NCBI GenBank assembly: GCA_013359265.1
Contig: JABWCD010000003.1
Location: forward strand, 1-64,000
Direction of reading: 5' to 3'
DNA from: Candidatus Hydrogenedentota bacterium
Lineage (GTDB): Bacteria; Hydrogenedentota; Hydrogenedentia; Hydrogenedentales; SLHB01
Length of the DNA stretch: 64,000 nt
In this document: positions 36,456 through 44,750 of the stretch, one piece after another
Numbering within the stretch: the first letter of the stretch is position 1
How the letters are laid out: every line of letters starts with the position of its first letter
Program-made: the position numbers and the translations under genes
The notes under the pieces: model-generated
Told to the model about the DNA's origin: nothing
Databases searched by the model: none
What the model saw: the letters and a program-made list of their open reading frames with translations, nothing else

Positions 36456-37718
36456 TTACCGTCCCGTCCGGTACTGCTCCCGGTACTGCACCGGCGATAG
36501 CCCTTCGAACTTGCGGAATTGTTTCGTGAAGTTGGATTGGTCGTTGATGCCGACGCGCGTAGCGACTTCGCCGATGCCGAGACGTGTGCGGCGGAGGAGC
36601 TCTTTGGCCTTGTCGATGCGGAGACGGGCGACGTATTGGCTGAACGACAGGCCGTATTTCCGCTGCAAGTGGTGGGTGATGGCTGTCGGGTGTTTGCCGA
36701 GACGCTCGGCGATTTCGCCAAGCTGTACGGCTTCGGGCATGCGGCCCATCACGGCGCGGTCGAGTTCGGCAAGGACGCTGTCGTGCGTGTCAGTCTGACG
36801 GCGCGGCACGAGCGGCGACAACAAGGCCATCACCGCTTTCACGAGGTCTGTGTCCGCCGCGGCGTGACGCACGGCGTTGAGGAACGCGGGAAATTCTTCC
36901 CACGAGCGCGTGGTGTTGCGTCCCGCGCGCTCGGCGGCTTCGAGCACAGCGCTGGTCAATGCGACGGCGCGCGCGCGCCGCGCCGAAAGTTGCAGTTCGG
37001 CGGATGTATCGACCTCGGCGATGCCTGTCTTTACAAGGGTGCGCGCGAGGGTTTGGTCGCCACTCGCGAGCGCCGCAGCGATTTCCGCGCCCCGGTAGGG
37101 CGAAGTATCTGGAGACTTCGAGCGTAAGCGGCGCGGACGGCCACGCGTGCGTTTGCCCCGCGGCGAATCCGTGGGTTCGGCAGACTCGGCGTCTGCCTGT
37201 TCCGCCTGCCAAAGTTGTGCGATTGCGTCAACCGTCCACTCCGCGAGCGCGGGGACGCTTTCGCCACGGATGTGATTGATATCCGTCAGCGGCACGGGAA
37301 AGAACGGCATCTTCGCGTGCCCCAGGGCCACGAGCCCGCGCATGGCGTCTTCCATTAGCAATTCCGGCGCTTCGGCCGGGCAATACGGCCCCATCGTAAG
37401 GACAAACCGCTGACCGGTCGACGGCAGCGCGGGAACGGATACGCACGCAAACCCCATGTGGCACAGAAAGGTCGCGGGCTTCGTGACCGAAAGCGCATAC
37501 TGGCTGCTACGGACGCGGGAAGCCTGGCATGCGTCCGCACCGCCGGGCAATTTGGCGATGTACGCGCACGCCGCGCACTGGCCGCAGCCCCCAAGTTTCC
37601 TGCCTTCGTGCCCCTCGTCGTCGACGTGATGAATGGCCGCCGGCATGCCCGCCGCGCGGGACGCGCGTTCCAGCACCCGGCGCACCGCCCTCGAGTGCAG
37701 GAAGGCGACCGCCGTCAC
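36456..37718 (-). CDS. AraC-family regulator with PocR sensory domain
   Basis: The 420-residue protein has an N-terminal PocR domain (about 1-160) with cysteines in GGCGQCAACAY and GGADACQA, and a C-terminal AraC double HTH (about 320-420, RLGIGEVATRVGINDQSNFT and FEGLSPVQYREQY). PocR domains bind small hydrocarbon-derived ligands in known regulators. The GTG start at 37718 overlaps the WalJ-like stop as GTGA, so the two are coupled. The reading frame continues upstream through the hydrolase gene but that part is not coding. Confidence 0.87.
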   Translation of the reverse strand: MTAVAFLHSRAVRRVLERASRAAGMPAAIHHVDDEGHEGRKLGGCGQCAACAYIAKLPGGADACQASRVRSSQYALSVTKPATFLCHMGFACVSVPALPSTGQRFVLTMGPYCPAEAPELLMEDAMRGLVALGHAKMPFFPVPLTDINHIRGESVPALAEWTVDAIAQLWQAEQADAESAEPTDSPRGKRTRGRPRRLRSKSPDTSPYRGAEIAAALASGDQTLARTLVKTGIAEVDTSAELQLSARRARAVALTSAVLEAAERAGRNTTRSWEEFPAFLNAVRHAAADTDLVKAVMALLSPLVPRRQTDTHDSVLAELDRAVMGRMPEAVQLGEIAERLGKHPTAITHHLQRKYGLSFSQYVARLRIDKAKELLRRTRLGIGEVATRVGINDQSNFTKQFRKFEGLSPVQYREQYRTGR

Positions 37719-38488
37719 GGGCGAATCTCGAACACCGGCGTGGGCCTGTCCTGCCAGGCGACGTGCAGTTCCGCGGCGTGGCCGCGCATGGCCTGGGCGG
37801 CGGCGGTCTGGGCCAGTTCCTTGGTGTTGTTTTCCTCGCTGATGTGGACGAGGACGACCAGGCGGAGCGCGTCGTGCAGTATGTGCGCCAGCAGTTTCCC
37901 GGCGTCGCGGTTGCTGAGGTGGCCGAAATCGCTGTTGATCCGCTGCCGGATCATCGCGGGGTAACTGCTCCGCCGGAGCATGTCGGGGCAGTAGTTCGAC
38001 TCGACAATGAGGCCGTGGGAGTGGGCGAGCCGCTGGCGTACAAGGGTGGTCGTGTGGCCGAGATCGGCGGCCAAGCCCAGCTTGGTTCCGCACGCTTCCA
38101 CAACGAAACTGACCGGGTCGGCGGCGTCATGACAAACGCTGAAACTGCCGACCCGCATCCCGTTCAGCGTGATGTCGTCGCCCGCCTCGAAGTACCTGAT
38201 ATCGTTTAACTTGCCGATTCCGGGCGGGAGCCTGTCCGCGGTGCCTCGGGTCATATAGACCGGGACATTCACCTTGCGCGTGAGAACACCTACCCCCGCA
38301 ACGTGGTCGGCGTGTTCATGCGTGACAAAGATCGCCTTGAGCCCATCAAACGTGATGTCAGCCTGCGCGGCGCGCGATTCAAGCTGACGGTAGCTTAACC
38401 CGTTGTCAATCAGGATCTTGCTGCCGTCCGCTTCGATGTACGTTGCGTTACCGCTGCTGCCGCTGCCGAGCAGGCAAAACCGAATCAC
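37715..38488 (-). CDS. MBL-fold metallohydrolase, WalJ/YycJ-like
   Basis: The 257-residue protein starts FCLLGSGSSGNATYIE and has the metallo-beta-lactamase motif THEHADHVAG, then SVCHDAADPVSFVVE and a final LVHISEENN, as in the WalJ/YycJ exonuclease-like family. In Firmicutes WalJ is tied to cell-wall signalling; here it lies beside an AraC regulator and opposite rpoN, so that role should not be assumed. The start ATG at 38488 begins the conserved N-terminal strand. Confidence 0.9.
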   Translation of the reverse strand: MIRFCLLGSGSSGNATYIEADGSKILIDNGLSYRQLESRAAQADITFDGLKAIFVTHEHADHVAGVGVLTRKVNVPVYMTRGTADRLPPGIGKLNDIRYFEAGDDITLNGMRVGSFSVCHDAADPVSFVVEACGTKLGLAADLGHTTTLVRQRLAHSHGLIVESNYCPDMLRRSSYPAMIRQRINSDFGHLSNRDAGKLLAHILHDALRLVVLVHISEENNTKELAQTAAAQAMRGHAAELHVAWQDRPTPVFEIRP

Positions 38489-38556
38489 CGCATCACCCCC
38501 GCGCCCCCACCCGAGGGCCTTAACGCTAATATAACACTGTATTTAGGAATGGTCAA

Positions 38557-38585
38557 TTGACAGATGAAGGGATGGCCGTTATAAT
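38557..38585 (+). promoter_or_regulatory. Consensus sigma-70 promoter of rpoN
   Basis: TTGACA (38557-38562) and TATAAT (38580-38585) are both perfect matches with a 17-nt spacer. Transcription would start about 38592, giving a 27-nt leader before rpoN. Confidence 0.8.
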
Positions 38586-38618
38586 GGCATAGCAGTTGCT
38601 AAGGGGTAGTAAATCAAC

Positions 38619-40049
38619 ATGATGCACATGGAACACCGGCTGTCGCAGAACCTGTCGCAACGGCTGATGCTGACCCAGAAAATGCAGCAGGCAATCCAAA
38701 TCCTGCAGCTTTCGGGTATAGAACTAGAACAATACCTGCAAAAAGAGCTCGAACAGAACCCCGTCCTCGAACAATTGGTCAAGGAACCCAAGCCGGAGAC
38801 GGTCCAACCGCCCGCCCCCGCCACGTCAGACGGGGCAACCATCGAGGACACGGCGTTTAACCTCGACGACTACGCCACCCAGTGGACCGACTTCCGCCGC
38901 GAGGGCACGGACTTCTCCCGGAACCCGGACTTGGCCGAGAGGCGGGACCATTACCAGAACTCGATCACGAAGGAGGAGTCCTTCTCGTCCATGCTGCTGA
39001 CCCAGCTCCGGCTGGCCGCGCAGGACGAGAAAACCATCGAGATCGGCGAACTCATCATCGGGGAGATCGATGGGAAGGGCTATTTCACCGGATCGTTGGC
39101 GGACATTGCGAGCGAGGCTGGCGCCTCGGTAGACGAGGTTGATCGGGTGCTGCGCATGATTCAACGGTTCGAGCCGACGGGTGTCGGCGCGCGCGACGTA
39201 GTCGAGTGCCTGCAGTTGCAGATCGACGTCGAGTATCCGCACGTGCCGGAGTTGAAAGTCCTCGTCGCGGAACATCTCGAAGCGCTCGAGCACCGGCAGA
39301 TTCCGAAAATCGCGAAGGAGATGCGCGTCAGCGTCGAGCGCGTCGAAGAACTGAAGGAAATGCTCGCCAAACTGAACCCGTGGCCCGGCCTCGAGTACAG
39401 CTCCGAACCGACGCAGTACGTCACCCCGGACGTCATCGTCGAAAAAATCGACGACGAGATCGTCGTGTATCTCAGCGACGATTCGCTGCCCGCGCTGCGC
39501 ATCAACGAAGACTACCGACGCATGATGGGCAACGGGAAGTGCACGCGCGAAGAAAAGGCCTACCTGCGGGACAAGGTCGAGTCGGCAAAGTGGCTGATCC
39601 GCAACGTCGAGCAGCGGCAGCAGACCATCCTGCGCATCGCGCGCGCGATCGTGGACGTGCAGCAGGACTTCCTCGAACGCGGCATCGAGTACATCAAGCC
39701 GCTGACGTTGCAGGAGATCGCCGATCGCGTCGGCGTGCACGAAGCGACCGTCAGCCGCACTACGCGCGGCAAATACATGCAGACGCCGCAGGGCCTGTTC
39801 GAGATGAAGTTCTTCTTCTCGCCGGGGCTGAAGCGCGACAGCGGCGAAGCGCAATCGTCGAAAAGCGTGCAGTCGATCATCAAAAAAATGATCGACGACG
39901 AAGACAAGAGCAAACCGCTCAGCGATCAGAAGATTGCCGACATGCTGAAGGCAAAGGGCCTCAACATCGCGCGGCGCACGGTAACGAAATACCGCGAAGC
40001 GCTCGGAATCCTGCCCACGTCCATGCGGCGCTCCTATCAGGAAGCGTAG
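38619..40049 (+). CDS. rpoN: RNA polymerase sigma-54 factor
   Basis: The 476-residue protein has the Gln-rich region I (RLMLTQKMQQAIQILQLSGI), an acidic region II, the core-binding domain, an HTH (ADRVGVHEATVSRTTRGKY) and the RpoN box ARRTVTKYREALGI near the C-terminus. It directs RNA polymerase to -24/-12 promoters and needs an AAA+ activator; no such activator is in the window. A perfect -35/-10 promoter lies 34-62 nt upstream. The HD-hydrolase gene follows. Confidence 0.96.
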   Translation: MMHMEHRLSQNLSQRLMLTQKMQQAIQILQLSGIELEQYLQKELEQNPVLEQLVKEPKPETVQPPAPATSDGATIEDTAFNLDDYATQWTDFRREGTDFSRNPDLAERRDHYQNSITKEESFSSMLLTQLRLAAQDEKTIEIGELIIGEIDGKGYFTGSLADIASEAGASVDEVDRVLRMIQRFEPTGVGARDVVECLQLQIDVEYPHVPELKVLVAEHLEALEHRQIPKIAKEMRVSVERVEELKEMLAKLNPWPGLEYSSEPTQYVTPDVIVEKIDDEIVVYLSDDSLPALRINEDYRRMMGNGKCTREEKAYLRDKVESAKWLIRNVEQRQQTILRIARAIVDVQQDFLERGIEYIKPLTLQEIADRVGVHEATVSRTTRGKYMQTPQGLFEMKFFFSPGLKRDSGEAQSSKSVQSIIKKMIDDEDKSKPLSDQKIADMLKAKGLNIARRTVTKYREALGILPTSMRRSYQEA

Positions 40050-40076
40050 CGGAATTTGGCCTCTCACGTCTCAGAC

Positions 40077-40688
40077 ATGTCGGACTCGTCCGGCAGGTCG
40101 GACTCGTCCGGTCCGCGGCCTTACTCCCCCCGCATCGTCGAAGCCTTTGCGTTCTCGCACGGAATCCACGCCAATCACACACGCAAAGGATCGGGTGTTC
40201 CCTACATCACGCACGTGATGTCCGTCGCGGCCATCGTCGGCGAGCATGGTGGCGACGAGGACACCTTTATTGCCGCGCTGCTGCACGACGCGGTCGAGGA
40301 CGGCGACGGGTACGCAACGCTGGAGAAGGTCCGCGCGCAATTTGGCGCGCGCGTCGCGGACATGGTCGAAGCATGTTCCGACGCGTTCGAGAAACCCAAG
40401 CCGAAATGGCGCGAACGCAAGGAACAATTCATCGAATCCATGCGCAGCGCCGCACCGGAAGTGAAACTCATCGTCGCCGCGGACAAACTGCACAATCTCT
40501 GCGCCACCATCGGCGACTACGAGGCGATCGGCGAGGAAGTCTGGCTGCGGTTTACCGGCCGGCGCGAAGGTACGCTCTGGTATTACGCCACGATCACGCA
40601 AGCGCTCGCGAATGGATGGGAACACCCGCTCGTCGACGACCTTACGGCGTCGCTGGAAACGCTACACGCCGCATGCACGAGGCGGTGA
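40077..40688 (+). CDS. HD-domain hydrolase (small alarmone hydrolase/RelA-SpoT-type HD)
   Basis: The 203-residue protein has the HD motif in order: YITHVMSVAAIVG, ALLHDAVEDGDGY and AADKLHNLCA. HDAVED is typical of the HD domain of RelA/SpoT proteins and MESH1-type (p)ppGpp hydrolases, but no synthetase or TGS domain is present; the exact substrate is unproved. It begins 28 nt after rpoN and is probably on its transcript. Its first residues (SDSSGRSDSSG) are encoded by a 9-bp-period repeat, so the true start could be later. Confidence 0.82.
   Translation: MSDSSGRSDSSGPRPYSPRIVEAFAFSHGIHANHTRKGSGVPYITHVMSVAAIVGEHGGDEDTFIAALLHDAVEDGDGYATLEKVRAQFGARVADMVEACSDAFEKPKPKWRERKEQFIESMRSAAPEVKLIVAADKLHNLCATIGDYEAIGEEVWLRFTGRREGTLWYYATITQALANGWEHPLVDDLTASLETLHAACTRR
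40079..40114. repeat. 9-bp-period array, 18-bp unit twice
   Basis: GTCGGACTCGTCCGGCAG and a near copy ending in TCC lie in tandem. The array overlaps the 5' end of the HD-hydrolase gene and codes for the tripeptide-like SDSSGR run. Confidence 0.65.
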
Positions 40689-40734
40689 ATTCGCGGCGTT
40701 CCTTCACGATCCCGGAGCCGCCGCGGCGCGCACG

Positions 40735-41886
40735 TCACGACAACCGGTTCTTGTAGTCCTCGTACGCGAACGTACGCACGATGCGCGTGTGGCCGGTTTC
40801 CGGGCTGTAGATGCCGATCGACGGGAGGCGCACACCGTTGAACGTTGTGTTCTTCACCATCGTATAGTGCGCCATGTCGAGAAAGACCAGCTTGTCGCCA
40901 ATCCGCAATTCCTGCGGAAACGAGTAATCGCCGATAACGTCGCCGGCGAGACAGGTGAGCCCGCCCAGCCGGTACGTGTGCGCGAACTCGCCGGGCATGC
41001 CGCCGCCGATGATCTGCGGCCGGTATGGCATTTCAAGTACATCGGGCATGTGCGCCGTCGCCGATGTATCGAGAATGGCGATGTTCATACCGTTATTGAA
41101 CATGTCGAGCACGGACGTGACAAGGACGCCCGTGTTCAGCGCGATGGCCTCGCCCGGTTCGAGATATACCTCCACGCCATAGCGGGACTTAAAATCGGAA
41201 ACGAGCCGCACCAGCAACTCGATGTCGTAGTCCGCCCGCGTAATGTGGTGCCCGCCGCCGAAATTGATCCATTTCATTTGCGGGATGAATTCGCCGAATT
41301 TCTCCTCGACCGCTTTTAGCGTGCGCTCGAGCGAATCGGAGTTGAGCTCGCACAGCGTGTGAAAGTGCAGCCCTTCGAGGCCATCGAGCGACTCGCTTTC
41401 GAAGTGCGCGCGCGTCATCCCCAGTCGCGAACACGGCGCGCAGGGATCGTACAGCGCGACCTTCACTTCGCTGTGTTCCGGGTTAATGCGCAGTGCCGGC
41501 GACACGTCTCTGCTCGATTTCTGAATGAGGTCCTTGTACCGCTTCCACTGATTGAACGAGTTGAAGGTGATGTGGTCCGCGAGCGGAAGGAGTTCCCGCA
41601 TGTCGTCTTCGCTGTATGCCGGCGCGTAGACGTGCACCTGCCCGCCAAATTCGAGACGGCCCAAGCGCGCCTCGTCGACGGAACTCGCCGTCGTCCCGCG
41701 CAGAAACTGTTTCACGATGGGAAAAGTGCTCCACATCGCGAAGCCCTTCAGCGCAAGAATAATCGTGCACCCCGCGCGTTCCTGGACGTCCGCAAGCACT
41801 TCGAGATTTCGCCGCAGCGCGGATTCGTCCACCACGTAGGCGGGGGTGGGGATATCAATCACGGGGATGTTGGGATAGGTTGGCAT
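40735..41886 (-). CDS. nspC: Carboxynorspermidine decarboxylase
   Basis: The 383-residue PLP enzyme removes CO2 from carboxynorspermidine or carboxyspermidine. The PLP lysine lies in ILALKGFAMWS, and the alanine-racemase-like barrel is followed by GGGHHITR and EPGEAI with the C-terminal CLAGDVIGDYSF. It is the last gene of a minus-strand set with the carboxynorspermidine dehydrogenase gene. AAGGAG precedes the ATG by 4 nt. Confidence 0.93.
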   Translation of the reverse strand: MPTYPNIPVIDIPTPAYVVDESALRRNLEVLADVQERAGCTIILALKGFAMWSTFPIVKQFLRGTTASSVDEARLGRLEFGGQVHVYAPAYSEDDMRELLPLADHITFNSFNQWKRYKDLIQKSSRDVSPALRINPEHSEVKVALYDPCAPCSRLGMTRAHFESESLDGLEGLHFHTLCELNSDSLERTLKAVEEKFGEFIPQMKWINFGGGHHITRADYDIELLVRLVSDFKSRYGVEVYLEPGEAIALNTGVLVTSVLDMFNNGMNIAILDTSATAHMPDVLEMPYRPQIIGGGMPGEFAHTYRLGGLTCLAGDVIGDYSFPQELRIGDKLVFLDMAHYTMVKNTTFNGVRLPSIGIYSPETGHTRIVRTFAYEDYKNRLS

Positions 41887-41896
41887 GCATCTCCTT

Positions 41897-42616
41897 CTAT
41901 ACTGATCGTTCCGATTCCCGCGGCGTGGTTACTCGTTTGGCACGGTACAAGGAAATGATTGCCAATGTGACATAGGCAATCATCAATGGAAGAAAAAGAG
42001 GATTTGACACTTCCGATACGACGTTTGCGGCAGCTTCGACGACCAATTGCTCGTCGTTGAAGTTCTTGATTCCGGCCATATCCCGAAGAAGCGACATGTT
42101 CAGTTTTACCGTAGCGCTCACAAGGGTCACAACGAAAACCAATGGAAATAGCGAACCAACAAGTGTGCGTGGCCAAGTGAGTTTGCCCAAACGGCGCGCA
42201 AAAAACATCAGCAGTGCCACCCGCCAGCCTGCTACAAACGCCAGAAATCCCAAATTCACACGTGCGGCTACTGCGGACGTCATCATCCGCTCAACGGGAA
42301 TTGCATAAACAATACCGGGTAAAGCCGTAAAGGTGACGCACACCAGGACGCGTGGATAGGACCAATCATTCGGACGCATTGGCAATAATGTAATCCAAAG
42401 AAAAAACGCCAGCACGAAGACGTAAACTACGGAACCCAGCCCAAGTTTTTGAAACAGATTCGCCCCGCCATCGTCCCACCAGCGGCCGAGGCCTACGATC
42501 CAAGTCGCGACGATTCCGCACACAAAGTAGCGCCATTCCGCGTTGAAGCGAAGCATTTCGCAACGAGACGCGCAAAAGAAGGGGAAGCGTAAGGCGGTTA
42601 GCAGCGCATCTTTCAT
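41897..42616 (-). CDS. Membrane protein of unknown function
   Basis: The 239-residue protein has about six transmembrane helices and no motif that I recognise; residues 125-160 carry ARRLGKLTWPRTL between two of them. Its base composition is visibly less GC-rich than that of the flanking polyamine genes. It starts 14 nt after the Phd-like antitoxin gene and ends 10 nt before nspC, so all four genes are probably one transcript. TAGGAG lies 11 nt upstream of the ATG. Confidence 0.7.
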   Translation of the reverse strand: MKDALLTALRFPFFCASRCEMLRFNAEWRYFVCGIVATWIVGLGRWWDDGGANLFQKLGLGSVVYVFVLAFFLWITLLPMRPNDWSYPRVLVCVTFTALPGIVYAIPVERMMTSAVAARVNLGFLAFVAGWRVALLMFFARRLGKLTWPRTLVGSLFPLVFVVTLVSATVKLNMSLLRDMAGIKNFNDEQLVVEAAANVVSEVSNPLFLPLMIAYVTLAIISLYRAKRVTTPRESERSV

Positions 42617-42630
42617 GGATGTTTATGCTC

Positions 42631-42879
42631 CTAGAGATTAAGTGCCTTCTTTACTACCTCCCAAGGAATAACTTCACCGCCTTCCGCCAGTGCGGCGTCG
42701 GCAGCTTGATTATCGATGCAATCCTCCACTCTCTGAGCCAACTCTAGGTCCTCCAGCGGAACCAACCCTGCAATTGAGCCGTTGCTAAGCTCGATGCCAA
42801 TTCGCGCACCGGTACTTGCCACGCGATCAATTGCGTTACGAAGCTCGTCCGGTATCTCGTGTATATTCACTCTCAACAA
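42631..42879 (-). CDS. Phd/YefM-like antitoxin, no toxin gene adjacent
   Basis: The 82-residue protein resembles the Phd/YefM antitoxin fold: an N-terminal VNIHEIPDELRNAIDRV, then a basic-poor middle and IAGLVPLEDLELAQ, which matches the usual ...VAVLVPLEDLE... element. The start is TTG at 42879, supported by AAGGAG 7 nt upstream. The next gene downstream encodes a membrane protein, not a RelE/YoeB/Doc toxin. It lies 22 nt behind the carboxynorspermidine dehydrogenase gene. Confidence 0.6.
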   Translation of the reverse strand: MLRVNIHEIPDELRNAIDRVASTGARIGIELSNGSIAGLVPLEDLELAQRVEDCIDNQAADAALAEGGEVIPWEVVKKALNL

Positions 42880-42901
42880 AGTTGGACTCCTTAAGTCGGC
42901 G

Positions 42902-44077
42902 TCACATCTCCTGCACGCGCCACGGCAGCCCGTGCCTGTTCAGTTTATCCATGAACGGCGCGGGATCGAACTGTTCGACATTGAAGACGCCTTCGCCGCG
43001 CCATTGGCCGGTGAGCATCATCATGCCGCCGATCATGGCGGGGACGCCGGTGGTGTAGGAGATGGCTTGCGCTTTGACTTCCTTGTAGCACTCGGCGTGG
43101 TCGCAGACGTTGTATATGAAAATCTTTTTGGGCTTGCCGGCTTTCACGCCTTCGATCAGGCAGCCGATGCACGTCTTGCCTTTGTATCCCGGCGCGAGCG
43201 ACGCGGGATCGGGCAGGAGCGCTTTCAGGAACTGGATCGGAATGATTTCACGGCCTTCGAACATTACGGGGTCGATGCGTGTCATGCCGACATTCTGCAA
43301 CACGCGCAGGTGCGTGAGGTACGATTCGCCGAACGTCATCCAGAAGCGGATGCGCTTGAGTCCCTTGATATGCTTCACGAGCGACTCCAGTTCTTCGTGA
43401 TAGAGCAGATACGCGCGTTTTACGCCGCACTCGGGAAAATCGAAGTCCATCGACACCGACATGGGATCGATTTCTTTCCACTCGCCTTTTTCCCAGTACT
43501 TGCCCTTCTGCGTGATCTCGCGGATGTTGATCTCCGGGTTGAAATTCGTAGCGAACGCGTGGCCGTGATCGCCCGCATTGCAGTCGAGGATATCGACGTA
43601 GTGGATTTCGTCAAAGTGTTCCTTCTGCGCGTGGGCCGCGAAGATATTCGTCACGCCAGGGTCGAACCCGCAGCCGAGTAGCGCCATGATGCCCTTCTGC
43701 TTGAACCGGTCCTGGTAGGCCCACTGCCACTTGTACTCGAACTTTGCGACGTCGGGCGGCTCGTAGTTCGCCGTGTCGAGATAGTCGAGACCAGTCTCCA
43801 AACACGCATCCATGATCGGCAGGTCCTGGTACGGCAGCGCGACGTTGATCAGCAGTTTTGGCTTGACCTTGTTGATCAAGGCAACAACCTGCTTCGGATC
43901 GTCCGCGTCCACCTGGGCAACGTCGATCGGCCGCGAAATCTGATCGCGGATTGCTTCGCACTTTGACAGCGTCCGGCTGGCCAGCGTGATCTCGCTGAAC
44001 ACCTCGGGCACCTGCGCGCACTTGTGCGTCACCACGCCGCCGACACCGCCGGCGCCAATGATTAATACTCGGCTCAT
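42902..44077 (-). CDS. Carboxynorspermidine dehydrogenase (saccharopine dehydrogenase family)
   Basis: The 391-residue protein has the Rossmann start VLIIGAGGVGGVVTHKCAQ and the family motif ALLGCGFDPGVTNIFAAHAQ, and matches carboxynorspermidine dehydrogenase/carboxyspermidine dehydrogenase (Lys1-like). It would join aspartate-semialdehyde to a diamine with NADPH, and NspC would then decarboxylate the product to spermidine or norspermidine. The ATG at 44077 begins the Rossmann fold; the longer open frame upstream is not coding. It heads a four-gene operon with nspC at the end. Confidence 0.93.
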   Translation of the reverse strand: MSRVLIIGAGGVGGVVTHKCAQVPEVFSEITLASRTLSKCEAIRDQISRPIDVAQVDADDPKQVVALINKVKPKLLINVALPYQDLPIMDACLETGLDYLDTANYEPPDVAKFEYKWQWAYQDRFKQKGIMALLGCGFDPGVTNIFAAHAQKEHFDEIHYVDILDCNAGDHGHAFATNFNPEINIREITQKGKYWEKGEWKEIDPMSVSMDFDFPECGVKRAYLLYHEELESLVKHIKGLKRIRFWMTFGESYLTHLRVLQNVGMTRIDPVMFEGREIIPIQFLKALLPDPASLAPGYKGKTCIGCLIEGVKAGKPKKIFIYNVCDHAECYKEVKAQAISYTTGVPAMIGGMMMLTGQWRGEGVFNVEQFDPAPFMDKLNRHGLPWRVQEM

Positions 44078-44095
44078 GTAACGGAAATCTCCAAT

Positions 44096-44130
44096 GATTT
44101 GAGATTTGAGATTTGAAATTTCAGATTTCA
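44096..44130. repeat. 7-bp-period array, five units
   Basis: GATTTGA occurs three times in tandem, then AATTTCA and GATTTCA. It lies in the 301-nt gene-free stretch 44078-44378 behind the polyamine operon; apart from the array I see nothing else there. Arrays of the same period are at 60304-60331 and 60445-60460. Confidence 0.6.
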
Positions 44131-44378
44131 GAACAACTGGGGAGGAAGAATAGCAAACGAACGCGCCAAACGGAATTGGTTGGTCTCCCACAATCTCATT
44201 CAAGGCCTTGGCAATTCCCGTTGCTTCTTCGAAATCCACACTTCCACCTCTCCCTCCGACGCGAATACTCGGTCGCCATGCGTTGGCTGGCGAGTGAGTT
44301 ACCATAAGAAATCGAGCGCGCGTGGGAACGGCGGAGGCAAGGCGTATACTGGTGTCGCGTGGAAAAGGAGGACTGAAC

Positions 44379-44693
44379 ATGCCAAGCGTTGCAGTGCCGT
44401 TAGCGATTATGGTGGGGCTGGGAGTTTCCGCGGGAGTCGCGGCCCATCGCAAGGTGCCCCGATTTTGGAAGGCAAGCGTAGTTGGCGGCTTGGCGGGCGC
44501 CCTCATTTGGATCGTGGGGACCTTGGCCCTGGTCGTTCCTACGGAGGGTTTGGGCTGGACGGGAGTGGAATCGCTCTTTCTCCTCTTCAACGCGTTCGCC
44601 GCCGCGTTTGCGGTTACTTTTCCCGCGGCCATTCTTGGTGGCCTACTCGTTCGCTGGAAACGGGCCTCACCAAGAACAAAGCATATGGTATAA
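44379..44693 (+). CDS. Small membrane protein of unknown function
   Basis: The 104-residue protein has three hydrophobic helices (about 5-22, 38-60 and 72-95) and no recognisable motif. AAGGAGGA precedes the ATG at 44379 by 6 nt, and this is why I prefer it to the earlier in-frame start. It is divergent from the polyamine operon and convergent with the substrate-binding protein gene. Confidence 0.65.
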   Translation: MPSVAVPLAIMVGLGVSAGVAAHRKVPRFWKASVVGGLAGALIWIVGTLALVVPTEGLGWTGVESLFLLFNAFAAAFAVTFPAAILGGLLVRWKRASPRTKHMV

Positions 44694-44750
44694 GGATCGT
44701 TCGCGATCGCGGACCATCTTTGGATGCCGCGCTCGGGGGATCGCCGCGAA

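Noticed and set aside
37719-38093. The AraC-regulator frame stays open upstream through the WalJ-like gene.
   Set aside because: The WalJ-like hydrolase is certain by motif, and the extension is low-complexity Arg/Pro-rich.
44078-44632. The carboxynorspermidine dehydrogenase frame extends upstream.
   Set aside because: The Rossmann fold starts at the ATG at 44077 and the upstream part crosses a 7-bp repeat and an oppositely oriented gene.
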